Shown one piece after another: positions 1 to 10,588 of a DNA stretch of 49,558 bases. Below the pieces are notes generated by a model, which saw nothing but the letters and a program-made list of their open reading frames with translations, did no database searches and had not been told where the DNA came from. The stretch lies in the NCBI GenBank assembly GCA_903822435.1, contig CAIJPE010000008.1, forward strand, positions 1-49,558, read 5' to 3'. Both the position numbers and the translations under genes were made by a program. Each line of letters starts with the position of its first letter. Position 1 is the stretch's first letter. Source of the DNA: an uncultured beta proteobacterium. Lineage in GTDB: Bacteria; Pseudomonadota; Gammaproteobacteria; Burkholderiales; Burkholderiaceae_C.

Positions 1-2
1 CC

Positions 3-607
3 ATGAACAAGTCGAAGAAGTTCTCACCTGAGGTCCGTGAGCGGGCCGTACGGCTGGTGCAGGAGCACCGCGGGGAATACCCGTCGCTGTGGGCCGCGAT
101 CGAATCGATTGCCCCGAAGATCGGCTGCGTGCCGCAGACGCTGCTGGAGTGGGTCAAGCAATCAGAGGTAGACGCCGGCGCCCGGCCAGGTGTCAGCAGC
201 GCTGAGGGCAAGCGCATCTAGGATCTGGAGCGGGAGGTCAAGGAACTGCGCCGGGCCAACGAGATCCTGAAGCTGGCAAGCGCGTTTTTCGACCAGGCGG
301 AGCTCGACCGACGGCTGAAGTGATGTACAGGCTCGTCGATGTGCACCGCGGTGTCCACGGGTTCGAGCCGATCTGCGCAGTGCTGAAGATCGCGCCGGCC
401 TGACGCCGACGTGCCGCCCAAGGCCGAGCTGATCGACCGCCGCGCGCAACGGAAGACCAAGGAGTCTGTGGAACGGGCAACCCAGGAATGGGTGGCCTGG
501 TTCAACAACCACCACCTGCTGGAACCCATCCGTAACATCCCCCCTCTGCCGAGACCGAGTCAAACTACTACCTGCAAACCAGTCAAGCCGCCGAGGTGGC
601 AGCGTGA
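3..607 (+). pseudogene. IS3-family transposase remnant (OrfA plus deleted OrfB)
   Basis: This is a decayed insertion sequence. Bases 3-221 read as an OrfA helix-turn-helix transposase N-terminus ([13 protein letters not shown], then [13 protein letters not shown]). The reading frame is cut by a TAG at 219-221, where related OrfA proteins continue. After the stop the same frame still encodes the leucine-zipper part ([19 protein letters not shown]) to a TGA at 321-323. OrfB begins at about 323 in another frame (HRGVHGFEPICAVLKIAP), meets a TGA at 401-403, and then jumps near 415-425 straight to the OrfB C-terminus (RATQEWVAWFNNHHLLEPI), which shifts frame near 540 and ends at 607. The DDE catalytic core is therefore missing. 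It can hardly be active. The copy is also cut by the window edge on the left, so its left inverted repeat is not visible. Confidence 0.88.
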
Positions 608-647
608 CTTAACTCAACGAGCTGTGGATTATAAGGGGAGTATCTTT

Positions 648-1292
648 GTGAATTTGAATAAGATAATTTCTATTGGGTTGATCGCGTTTCCCTTATTTGC
701 CCACTCAGAGGGCAAGAAGGAATTTGCCTTCGATGTTGAGCCTGGTTCAAATCGCACAAAAAATGGGGAGAGCTGGTGTCAAATAATTGCACAAAAGGGT
801 TTGCGAAATTGGAAAAGATTCCGTCCTCGAACGGACAGGACCTGCATTATCAATGCTGAAAATACGATGGAATGTGATATGTTCCCCGGCGAGGGGAGAG
901 GACCAGGAAATTCTTTCGTTCGGGGGGATGGATTTCAGACCGGCGCCGTTAATCATCCAAGTTTTCGAGGGGCTGAATTACTTCCGGATACCAAACAAGC
1001 CATCATTTGGAGAACCTATCGTGACTTCGCTGAAGGAATGGAAGGCAATTATTTGCCTGATTTTTGGTTCATTGTCATATTGAAAATGAAACCTGGTTCT
1101 TCATCAGAGGGTGAACTTTCAATTAAGGGGATGCCTCAGACTGTTATGCGTGAAGCTGTGGCCAAAAAAATTCGCCCTGACCAAATCCCCGTTGACGAAG
1201 GTAAGGGTATGTGCGAAGTTTCTATTGACACTAGCGTGACCTTTCAACATGTGCCCTCGGACTTATTTACTCCAACACCGACGGCTAGGTGA
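648..1292 (+). CDS. AT-rich hypothetical secreted protein
   Basis: I do not recognise this 214-residue protein. The start is a GTG at 648 with an AGGGGAG ribosome site 7 nt upstream. Although the frame is open further upstream, that part belongs to the transposase remnant. The N-terminus is a convincing Sec signal peptide (MNLNKIISIGLIAFPLFA, cut near HSEG). The mature part has four cysteines (two near residues 43 and 65, one near 76, one near 190), as expected of an exported disulfide-bonded protein, and aromatic-rich stretches. No transmembrane segment follows the signal. Base composition is clearly lower in GC than the chromosome and codons ending in A/T are common, which points to recent transfer. 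It sits between an IS remnant and phage-type genes and is likely cargo of the island. Confidence 0.7.
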   Translation: MNLNKIISIGLIAFPLFAHSEGKKEFAFDVEPGSNRTKNGESWCQIIAQKGLRNWKRFRPRTDRTCIINAENTMECDMFPGEGRGPGNSFVRGDGFQTGAVNHPSFRGAELLPDTKQAIIWRTYRDFAEGMEGNYLPDFWFIVILKMKPGSSSEGELSIKGMPQTVMREAVAKKIRPDQIPVDEGKGMCEVSIDTSVTFQHVPSDLFTPTPTAR

Positions 1293-1445
1293 TGCCCCAG
1301 GAAGTGCTGGCTGAAGGTCTGCAAACGGTCAGCTGTAATCCCCCGACTCGGGTGTCGGCAGTGCCGCACTGAGTCTGCGTGTCTCAACCTGTCCGGATTG
1401 ACGATTTACACCACTCCGCGGGGCATCACTACTGGCCGACGGCGT

Positions 1446-1766
1446 TCAGCACCGCCTGCGCGCCGCGCGCAGTGGCCGGAAGGCGGCGCGAAACATGGCG
1501 GAGAGGTCGGCATTAGCGACGGCGCCCGGATACATCGGCTCGAAGCGCACGGCCTGGGCAAAGTCGCTCTCGGTCTGAGTATCGAACCCGCCAGCGAGAG
1601 CGGCAGCGTCGTGGGCTTCTTTACTGGCCATCAATCGGCTCTGAGAGGCGCGCACGGCCTCGGTGGCACCGTCGGTGCCGGTGTCTGTTTTTGCAAGCGC
1701 CAGAGCGTCGCGCAGGTTCATTCCGGCCCCCGTGGCGACGCCAATTCTGGCGTTCCTACACGTCAT
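1446..1766 (-). CDS. Hypothetical protein of the island, coupled to the upstream ORF
   Basis: This is an unrecognised 106-residue protein. The ATG at 1766 overlaps the TGA of the upstream 70-residue gene (ATGA at 1766-1763), so translation is probably coupled. Another in-frame ATG at 1721 would give 91 residues beginning MNLRDALALAK. The middle is rich in Ala, Asp and Thr (TDTGTDGATEAVRAS, then KEAHDAAALAGGF) and the C-terminus is basic (FRAAFRPLRAARRRC). It has no signal peptide or membrane segment. It is part of a minus-strand cluster of phage/satellite-type genes and could be a small structural or packaging-associated protein, but nothing in the sequence proves this. Confidence 0.45.
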   Translation of the reverse strand: MTCRNARIGVATGAGMNLRDALALAKTDTGTDGATEAVRASQSRLMASKEAHDAAALAGGFDTQTESDFAQAVRFEPMYPGAVANADLSAMFRAAFRPLRAARRRC

Positions 1767-1975
1767 CGAGGTGCCGGCGGGCCGTTGCCTGCCAGGAATT
1801 CGAGCATTGCCTCGTAGACCGCCTTCGACACGCCCGGCGCCTTCTTGGGGCTCCCAGCGAGGTATGCGCGCACGGAGTCGAGCGCGTTCTGGTCGAGCGG
1901 TGATGGGGTCTGCCACTTGGTGGAGGCTTGCGGCGCCAGTCGGTCAAGCCGGCGCTTCAGTGCTTGGGTGGTCAT
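1763..1975 (-). CDS. Small hypothetical protein of the island
   Basis: This is a 70-residue protein with an amphipathic, basic N-terminus (MTTQALKRRLDRLAPQAS) and a helical C-terminal half (KAVYEAMLEFLAGNG). Short proteins with a KRRLDRLE/A-type start are common in phage and mobile-element clusters of Proteobacteria, but I cannot assign a family. Its stop codon overlaps the start of the next gene by four bases, and it lies 67 bases downstream of the DUF5681 gene, so the three are probably one transcription unit. Confidence 0.5.
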   Translation of the reverse strand: MTTQALKRRLDRLAPQASTKWQTPSPLDQNALDSVRAYLAGSPKKAPGVSKAVYEAMLEFLAGNGPPAPR

Positions 1976-2042
1976 GGGTCAGAAGTCCCTCAGGAATTTG
2001 TGGGTCACGCGGGTAGTAGGCGGCGCCGCGCAGGCGTGCAGA

Positions 2043-2477
2043 TCACGCGCCACGCCGTTCGAGCGCGGCAAGGCGGGCCTCGAACTCTTGCGACTCCACC
2101 GCGCGCCTGCGGGCCTCGATCAGCCCGGCGAGTGCCTCGCCTTCGCTCGGTCGAAGTTCCCCGCCGGCCACGCCAGCAACCACGGCGGCCTGAGCCTTCG
2201 CGATGCCCGCGGCCGTGTCGGTCGCCGGAAGATCGAACGGGGTCAGATGCCTGTCGCGGGGCACCGGAGCGATGCGATCCAAGATCAACCGGGCCGCCGT
2301 GAGGTCGCCGGCACGGGCGGCCACCAGCACGGCGGCGACGATATCCAGGGCGTCCCCTTCCATCATGTGTTCCAGGGCCACCGTGACCCGATTCCTGGCC
2401 CCTTTGGGGCGTCCCTTGGGATTGCCCGAGGTGTTGGGTGGGAACGGTCGGCCTCGCGTTCGTGCTGCTGTAACCAT
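2043..2477 (-). CDS. DUF5681 domain-containing protein
   Basis: This 144-residue protein starts with the signature of the DUF5681 family: GRPFPPNTSGNPKGRPKGAR at residues 9-28, a basic glycine/proline segment. A helical region follows with a repeat-like AARAGDLTAARLILDRIAP motif (about residues 52-71) and a C-terminal coiled-coil-like helix (EARRRAVESQEFEARLAALER). Members of the family are common in prophages and mobile elements, often near terminase genes, and their function is not established. The basic N-terminus would suit nucleic-acid contact, which is inference. No terminase or other structural gene is visible here, so the element may be a satellite or a deleted prophage. Confidence 0.8.
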   Translation of the reverse strand: MVTAARTRGRPFPPNTSGNPKGRPKGARNRVTVALEHMMEGDALDIVAAVLVAARAGDLTAARLILDRIAPVPRDRHLTPFDLPATDTAAGIAKAQAAVVAGVAGGELRPSEGEALAGLIEARRRAVESQEFEARLAALERRGA

Positions 2478-2486
2478 GCTGCGCTT

Positions 2487-2603
2487 TCAGTGATCGGTCA
2501 GGCGGCCGGGCGACAAAGCCGCCAGACGGCCCGCGGCGTCCGTCGTCGTGAGGCTCGCCGGTGTGGGGCCGAACAAGGTCAGGCAAGGGAGTGCGGAGTG
2601 CAT
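2487..2603 (-). CDS. Possible small ORF (38 aa)
   Basis: A short frame between the winged-helix gene and the DUF5681 gene begins with ATG at 2603 and ends ten bases before the DUF5681 start. The product would begin MHSALPCLTLF and is Ala/Thr/Leu rich. There is no clear Shine-Dalgarno sequence. It is listed because it fills the only gap of about 200 bases in a densely coding minus-strand cluster. It may be spurious. Confidence 0.2.
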   Translation of the reverse strand: MHSALPCLTLFGPTPASLTTTDAAGRLAALSPGRLTDH

Positions 2604-2683
2604 GTGGATGACTTTCAGAGCGTGGGTTGAAGGGCGGCAGGCGGCTCGATTGCACTTGCGGTGTCGGGGTGGGATGGCAACAC

Positions 2684-3403
2684 CTAAAAGTGTGTTCGGC
2701 TCGCGAACCATGTCGCGGTGTGTGCGTCGGCTTCCGGGGAACGGATAATGTCCAGGACCGGCGCGGGTTTGCGGGCGTTTTCGAGCCTGTCCGCATGGTT
2801 CGCCAAGCGAACCGGACTTGTCAGGCAAGGTTCGGCGGGCGAACCGCAAACGGGCGTTTCCGGTTCGGTTGGCGAACCGCTCCGGTTCGGTTCGGAAACC
2901 TTGCATCTGTTTTTCGCAAAGCCACTCTCAGCGCTGCTTTTCCGGTTCGGGTGCAACGGGTTCACAGACCGCTCGTGAGCGTCCAGGATCGCCCTGGCGG
3001 CCTCCTCGCGAGTCTTCCAGGACTTCCATTCGTTCGTCGCTCTGCGCGCCGTGATGGCCTTCTTCGGGATGTCGAAGCATTCGATGTCGGTGAACCTGTA
3101 CAACGAGCACACCTTGCCGCCGTAGGTCATGAGCCCCTGTCGCGTTTTCTCGATCAATCCGACCGCGACGAGGGCGCGCAACGACTTGAAAATGGTTGAC
3201 TTGGAGGCGAAGTTATGTGCGGCCAGTTTCTCGACGGTTGCCTCGATCGAGCCGTTGTTGTGGCTGTTCAACTGCCGGCGAATAGCGAGGTAGAAAGCCT
3301 GCTCTGTAAAGGTCAGCGCGAGCCAAGCGGCGCTGTCTTGGACCTCGTGGTAGAGACGCAAGTGACCACCGCGCGGGTCTTTCGGGGGCGCCTGACGAGC
3401 CAT
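2684..3403 (-). CDS. Winged-helix DNA-binding protein, replication-initiator-like
   Basis: This is a 239-residue protein. Residues about 10-110 form a helix-turn-helix/winged-helix domain of the type found in phage and plasmid replication or regulatory proteins. It runs from LRLYHEVQDSAAWLALTFTE through TVEKLAAHNFASKSTIFKSL (recognition helix) to a wing around GLMTYGGKVCSLYRF. The C-terminal third (about 155-239) is low complexity, rich in Ser, Pro, Glu, Asn and Arg, with repeated GSPTEPE/GSPAEP-like units. Those units are encoded by DNA full of GGTTCG...CGAACC palindromes, listed separately. The gene follows two small genes downstream of the excisionase-like gene with a gap of only 3 bases. 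A plausible job is binding the palindromes and starting replication of the excised element; a transcription regulator is the alternative. Confidence 0.6.
   Translation of the reverse strand: MARQAPPKDPRGGHLRLYHEVQDSAAWLALTFTEQAFYLAIRRQLNSHNNGSIEATVEKLAAHNFASKSTIFKSLRALVAVGLIEKTRQGLMTYGGKVCSLYRFTDIECFDIPKKAITARRATNEWKSWKTREEAARAILDAHERSVNPLHPNRKSSAESGFAKNRCKVSEPNRSGSPTEPETPVCGSPAEPCLTSPVRLANHADRLENARKPAPVLDIIRSPEADAHTATWFASRTHF
2694..2889 (+). repeat. Array of GGTTCG...CGAACC palindromes inside the winged-helix gene
   Basis: At least four inverted repeats share the arms GTTCG/CGAAC: 2694-2708 (GTTCG-5-CGAAC), 2797-2813 (GGTTCGC-3-GCGAACC), 2829-2845 (GGTTCG-5-CGAACC) and 2861-2879 (CGGTTCG-5-CGAACCG). 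A degenerate copy starts at 2884. The second, third and fourth copies begin exactly 32 bases apart, about three helical turns, so a bound protein would sit on one face of the DNA. The spacing is not a multiple of three, so it is not explained by a repeated peptide. The layout resembles an iteron origin embedded in an initiator gene, as in lambda O. Confidence 0.7.
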
Positions 3404-3406
3404 GTC

Positions 3407-3613
3407 CTATGCGGCCTCGCGCGGCAGGCTGTACAAAGCCATGCCGTTGGGCATCGAATCGGTTTTGATGTTGTGGCCCAGCTTGCGCAGTCGCATCACG
3501 ACGACAGCAGGGTTCAGCACGTAGCTCGCGTGCAGATCGACGGTGGTTTTCGGTCCCTCACGCAGCAGTTCGAGGACACGTTCCCGGTGCGGCCTCTTGC
3601 GAGCCGGCTTCAC
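3407..3613 (-). CDS. Small hypothetical DNA-binding-like protein
   Basis: This is a 68-residue basic protein. I take GTG 3613 as the start because it overlaps the TGA of the upstream excisionase-like gene (GTGA at 3613-3610). The frame stays open further upstream, but that part runs antiparallel to the coding logic of the neighbour. The sequence HRERVLELLREGPKTTVDLHAS followed by PAVVVMRLRKLGHNI has the shape of a winged helix, with a recognition helix around residues 30-45 and a short wing (NGMALYSLP) at the end. It may therefore be a small regulator. It lies between the excisionase-like gene and the larger winged-helix gene and ends three bases before the latter. Confidence 0.5.
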   Translation of the reverse strand: MKPARKRPHRERVLELLREGPKTTVDLHASYVLNPAVVVMRLRKLGHNIKTDSMPNGMALYSLPREAA

Positions 3614-3846
3614 GATGCCGCCCCATTGACGACACGCAGGAGGTCGGCCACGGGCCAACCCAGATGCCCGCCGACGTAGACCGGGCGGAGGGGGCCGGTG
3701 TTCTTGCAGGCCCACTTGCGCAGCGTTTGCTGCGACCTATTCAGGTGCTGCGCAGCTTCACGGGTCGGCAGGACGGTCCGGGGCTCTTGATCCAACGGGC
3801 GGATAGCCGCGGGCGTCTTCTTGGCTCTCAACGTAGTTGCGTGCAT
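3610..3846 (-). CDS. Excisionase-like MerR/AlpA-type helix-turn-helix protein
   Basis: This is a 78-residue protein with a basic N-terminal tail and a helix-turn-helix from about residue 30: TREAAQHLNRSQQTLRKWA, followed by the wing RPVYVGGHLGWPVADLLRVV. This is the pattern of excisionase and AlpA-type DNA-bending proteins that direct a tyrosine integrase toward excision. Gene size and position, first gene of the minus-strand cluster just downstream of the integrase gene, agree. An AAGGAAGG ribosome site lies 7 bases before the ATG. A regulator of the cluster rather than a true Xis cannot be excluded. Confidence 0.65.
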   Translation of the reverse strand: MHATTLRAKKTPAAIRPLDQEPRTVLPTREAAQHLNRSQQTLRKWACKNTGPLRPVYVGGHLGWPVADLLRVVNGAAS

Positions 3847-3853
3847 AGATAAA

Positions 3854-3923
3854 CCTTCCTTTGTTGACAGGAAGGATTACACGCAGATTTCTAGAGATTG
3901 GACAATAGCACTAAATTAGTAGC
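3854..3923 (-). promoter_or_regulatory. Promoter and operator-like palindromes of the xis cluster
   Basis: On the minus strand TTGTCC (3905-3900) and TGTAAT (3881-3876) are spaced by 18 bases, a reasonable sigma-70 promoter. Just upstream of the -35 box lies an inverted repeat centred on CTAA-A-TTAG (3908-3923). Around the predicted start site a 7-bp inverted repeat CCTTCCT/AGGAAGG (3854-3860 and 3869-3875) includes the ribosome site of the excisionase-like gene. Both inverted repeats are candidate operators. If transcription starts upstream of about 3875, the second would instead be an RNA hairpin hiding the ribosome site. Confidence 0.4.
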
Positions 3924-3978
3924 ACAGCAAGGCCCCTTGATGCCTCGGATTTTCGATAGAAACAGTGCCGCTTGATTC

Positions 3979-5367
3979 CTACGCAGCGGTGACGAGACGG
4001 AGCCCCCCGGTGGCCGGTGCGTCAGCGTCGAAGTCGATGCCCGCGCGGTTCAGGATGAACGTCTCGATCATGGCGAGGTACGGGCGCAGGGCGTCAATGC
4101 TGCGCGGCCTGTAGCCCTCGGCAACCGCAGACGGCCTATGCCCCATCACCTGGGCGATGGCGCCCGCAGGAGCCCCGGCCGCCTCACCAGCCAGGGAGAA
4201 GGTGCGGCGCAGCCCGTGAATGGACACGTGCGGAATGGCGGCATCGGCCAGGACCACGGCGTGGGGGGCGCGCGGTTCGGCAATGTGGTGCGTCTTACCC
4301 TCGGCCGCGAAGACGAACGGATTGGGCGTCTCGGCGTCGAGCATGGCGCGCGGCAGTGAGCCCAACAGAGCCGACAGGTAGGGCGTCAACGGGATGGTGC
4401 GCTGGTCGCCCACCTTGTCGGCGACGGTGATCTTCTTCCACGTGAAGTCCAGGTCCGACCACTTGAGCGCGGCCAATTCCTCGCGACGGGCGCCAGTGAG
4501 AACCAGGGCTTGCAGGTACGCCCGCGCCGCGGGGTTGCGCAGCTTGTCGGTGCCGGCGAACCAGGGCTTCAACTGGTCGAGTTCCAGCGCGTCAGTGCGA
4601 CGCACCTTCGCCGGCAACAGGTCGGCCAGTTCAGCAGCGCGAGCCGCGTCTCGGTTCACGTACTCGCGCAACTCGCGCTTCGTGGAACACCACCTGAGGA
4701 ACCCGGCCAACATCGCCAGGGCACGCACGGCCTGCACCGGCGAGCGATTCGATTCTGTGATGAACCAGTCTCGGATTGCGTCGGCGTTCACGTCGATCAG
4801 CCGGTACGCCATCAGGGGCCAGAGGTGTCCCGGCAACGTGACTCCGCCGCCCCGCTTCCGGGGCTCCCCGCCTGAGGCGGCCATCTTCATCAGGTCGGCC
4901 CTGTAGCGCGGCTTCCAGGCCGTTTTTCCACGTGGCTTGCCCTCTGCCATGTACCGCACCCAGGCGTGGCCCACAGTGACCGCCTGGGCGGCTTCCTGAC
5001 GCTGTTGTTCCTCGGCTTTCTTCGCCTGGAACTCCTTCACCTCTGCGGCGAGCCGGTCCAGTTCGCGCGGGTCGTGGCCCTTGTCGATGATGCGCCGCAA
5101 CTTCCCGGCCTCCTCTCGGGCGTGGTCGATGCTCCAAGCGGATGTACTGCCAATGGTTCGGCGAACGGACTTGCCGCCGATGCGCACCTCGTACACGTAG
5201 GACTTCACGCCCGCAGGTGTGACCCGCACCTTCAACCCGACCGCCTTCGCGTCCCGCAGGAACGCCTGGGTCTTGCCCTCAGGGCACACCAGGGCATCGA
5301 TGAGCCCAGTGGTGAGAGAGTGCGCCCGGTCGATGTCGGGTGCGTCGGACTTCTTCCAGCGTGCCAT
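3979..5367 (-). CDS. Tyrosine-recombinase integrase
   Basis: This is a 462-residue site-specific integrase. Residues about 10-95 form a DUF4102-like arm-binding domain (LRDAKAVGLKVRVTPAGVKS, IGGKSVRRTIG), then a helical linker rich in Glu/Gln, a core-binding region (about 150-250) and the catalytic domain. The catalytic residues can be seen: Arg294 in GARREEL, a Lys near 318, His384 and Arg387 in HGLRRTF, His410 in MGHRPSAV and Tyr419 in EGYRP. I chose ATG 5367 because GGGAGAG sits 4 bases before it, whereas the in-frame ATG at 5391 (8 residues earlier) lies in a tandem repeat and has no ribosome site. The gene reads away from the tRNA-Thr fragment 150 bases upstream, which is the expected arrangement for an integrase targeting that tRNA. 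Confidence 0.93.
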   Translation of the reverse strand: MARWKKSDAPDIDRAHSLTTGLIDALVCPEGKTQAFLRDAKAVGLKVRVTPAGVKSYVYEVRIGGKSVRRTIGSTSAWSIDHAREEAGKLRRIIDKGHDPRELDRLAAEVKEFQAKKAEEQQRQEAAQAVTVGHAWVRYMAEGKPRGKTAWKPRYRADLMKMAASGGEPRKRGGGVTLPGHLWPLMAYRLIDVNADAIRDWFITESNRSPVQAVRALAMLAGFLRWCSTKRELREYVNRDAARAAELADLLPAKVRRTDALELDQLKPWFAGTDKLRNPAARAYLQALVLTGARREELAALKWSDLDFTWKKITVADKVGDQRTIPLTPYLSALLGSLPRAMLDAETPNPFVFAAEGKTHHIAEPRAPHAVVLADAAIPHVSIHGLRRTFSLAGEAAGAPAGAIAQVMGHRPSAVAEGYRPRSIDALRPYLAMIETFILNRAGIDFDADAPATGGLRLVTAA

Positions 5368-5376
5368 TTTTCTCTC

Positions 5377-5398
5377 CCATGTAGACGCCATGTAGACG
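5377..5398. repeat. Tandem 11-bp repeat upstream of the integrase start
   Basis: CCATGTAGACG occurs twice in direct succession (5377-5387 and 5388-5398), immediately upstream of the chosen integrase start and about 130 bases from the tRNA fragment. Short direct repeats here could be arm-type integrase or Xis binding sites, or an operator for the integrase gene. The function is inferred only from position. Confidence 0.5.
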
Positions 5399-5527
5399 GT
5401 GGACCGATGTTCTTCGGAACACTAGTCAACGCGTCAGGTGGAGCGAACCGGCCTAAGTTGTTGATTTACATGGACAACATGGGAAGTGTAGCAACGAATG
5501 GCGACACAAGGGAATGCTACTGTGCGC

Positions 5528-5575
5528 CCATTCGTAATGCGAAGGTCAACAGTTCGATTCCGTTCACCGGCACCA
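5528..5575 (+). other. attR: 3' half of a tRNA-Thr(CGU) gene
   Basis: The sequence matches the 3' half of tRNA-Thr: anticodon loop TTCGTAA (5531-5537, anticodon CGT at 5533-5535), the 3' anticodon strand TGCGA, variable bases, a T-arm with loop TTCGATT (5553-5559), the acceptor strand CACCGGC (5565-5571), A73 and CCA (5573-5575). No D-arm or 5' acceptor strand precedes it. The T-stem contains an A-C mismatch (5551/5561), consistent with loss of function. This is what an integrase leaves behind when it recombines in the anticodon loop: the displaced 3' end marks the right border of the element. The restored full tRNA should lie beyond the left edge of the window. Confidence 0.85.
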
Positions 5576-5582
5576 ACATATT

Positions 5583-5621
5583 AAAAAGGGTCTGCAGACC
5601 AAGTCTTGCAGACCCTTTTTT
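5583..5621 (+). terminator. Rho-independent terminator (of the original tRNA-Thr gene)
   Basis: A 14-bp inverted repeat AAAAAGGGTCTGCA (5583-5596) and TGCAGACCCTTTTT (5607-5620) encloses a 10-base loop and ends in a T tract. The run of A before the stem makes it usable from both strands, so it can also stop transcripts of the convergent EAL gene at 5645. Confidence 0.88.
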
Positions 5622-5644
5622 CATGCGGCATCGCCGCTGTGCGC

Positions 5645-6885
5645 TCAGCGCAGCTCGGCCACCTGGGGCTCGGCCCTCAGGCCTGGCCGGCGTTGTTCCC
5701 AATCGGCCATCCACTCCTTCAACGCGGTGCTGTTCATCGGCCGGCCGATGAAGTAGCCCTGCGCCAGATCGCAGCCGTGGGCCTGCAGCAGCCGCCAGTC
5801 GGCGAGATGCTCCACACCCTCGGCGACCGTGCGCAGGCCCAGTTGCTGGGCCATCTCGAGGCTCGCCAGGAGCAGCGTGCGCAACTCGGGGTTGTGGCTG
5901 GCGCCATCGACGAAGCTGCGATCGACCTTCAGCTCGTCGAAGGGTACGTCGCGAAGCTGGCTCAGCGACGAATGGCCGGTGCCGAAGTCGTCGATCGACA
6001 GGCTGACGCGCTTCAGTCGCAGGCGGGTCAGGATGTCCAGCGTGGCCACAGGGTCGCGCATCAGGCGGGTCTCGGTCACTTCCAGGATCAGCCGCGATGC
6101 GGGCAGCCCGGCCCGCTCGAGCGCGTCGGCCACCAGGCCAGGGAATGCGTGGTCGGTGAGGTTGTCCATCGACACGTTCACCGACACCTGCAGCGGCAGG
6201 CCGGCGTCCTGCCAGTGCCGCGCCTGTTGCAAGGCCTGGGTCAGCACGGCGCCGGTCAGCGCGTCGATGAGGCCGTTGTGCTCGGCCACGCCGATGAAGC
6301 GGTCGGGCATGACCAGGCCGTCCTGGGGATGTTGCCAGCGCACCAGGCTTTCGACACCGCGCATGCGCCCGGTGCTCAGCTCGACGGTGGGCTGGTACCA
6401 GTTGACCAGCTGGCCGCCCTTGATCGCCTCGGCCACTTCATCGCCGGTGTAGATGCGCTGGCCGCAAGCAGGCTTGGGCGGGGCTGTGGCGGCCTTGCTG
6501 GCGGCATGCACCGCCTGCGCGAGCTGTTCCGGGCTCACCGGCTTGTGCAGTGCACCCCGCACCTGCAGGCCGTGGGCGCGGGCCAGGCGCTCGGCCGTGC
6601 GGAGGATGCGCTCGTCCTCGCCGCTGATCAGCACCAGGGCGCCCGGAAAATGCATTTCGCCCAGGTGCCGCACGAACTCCACGCCGTCCATGTGCGGCAT
6701 CTGCAGGTCGCAGCAGATCAGCTCGAAGCGCGCCGGGTCGGCCTGCACCTGGGCCAGCGCGTCTGCGGCGTTGTCGCAGGTGACGGTGTCGGTGATTCCC
6801 AGCTTGGCCAGCTGGCGGGTGATCAGCTTGAGCTGGAAGGCTTCGTCGTCGACGGCCAGGGCGCGCAGGGCAGGGCGTTCGGTGA

Positions 6886-6889
<4 letters not shown>
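5645..6889 (-). CDS. Response regulator with EAL domain (c-di-GMP phosphodiesterase)
   Basis: This is a 414-residue two-domain protein. Residues 8-125 are a receiver domain with the acidic pocket VDDE (13-16), phospho-acceptor Asp61 (CCDLQMPHMDG) and Lys116 (LHKP). Residues about 150-405 are an EAL domain: GVESLVRW (Glu180, an ESL variant of EAL), an SVNVS metal site, EVTET, IDDFGTGHSSL, LKVDRSFV, AEGVE and GYFIGRP. The catalytic residues appear complete, so the output should be c-di-GMP hydrolysis gated by phosphorylation. ATG 6889 overlaps the TGA of the upstream hybrid kinase gene (ATGA), so kinase and regulator are translated together and form a cognate pair. A longer upstream frame overlapping the kinase was not used. 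Confidence 0.92.
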
Positions 6890-10461
<3,572 letters not shown>

Positions 10462-10588
10462 AGCGGGGGTGGAGCCAGTAGGAATCTGCTTACCGCTCCT
10501 GACGGCCAGGGCGCTTGTCGGAATATCGGGGAGGACGCGTTCGGACTTGAGTCGGGGGAAGCCGCGATTCGCTCCCTACAATGATGGA

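Noticed and set aside
1293..1445. Further gene between the AT-rich ORF and the 106-residue ORF
   Set aside because: No frame with start, ribosome site or recognisable content was seen in this 153-base gap.
2694..2889. CRISPR array
   Set aside because: Repeats are short palindromes of varying loop with about 15-base gaps, too few and too close, within a coding gene and without cas genes.
5460..5575. Complete tRNA-Thr gene
   Set aside because: No D-arm, 5' acceptor strand or full anticodon stem precedes the 3' half.
10469..10588. Longer SurE starting upstream
   Set aside because: SurE begins with [10 protein letters not shown] at 10589; the upstream codons are not conserved-looking and lack a ribosome site.
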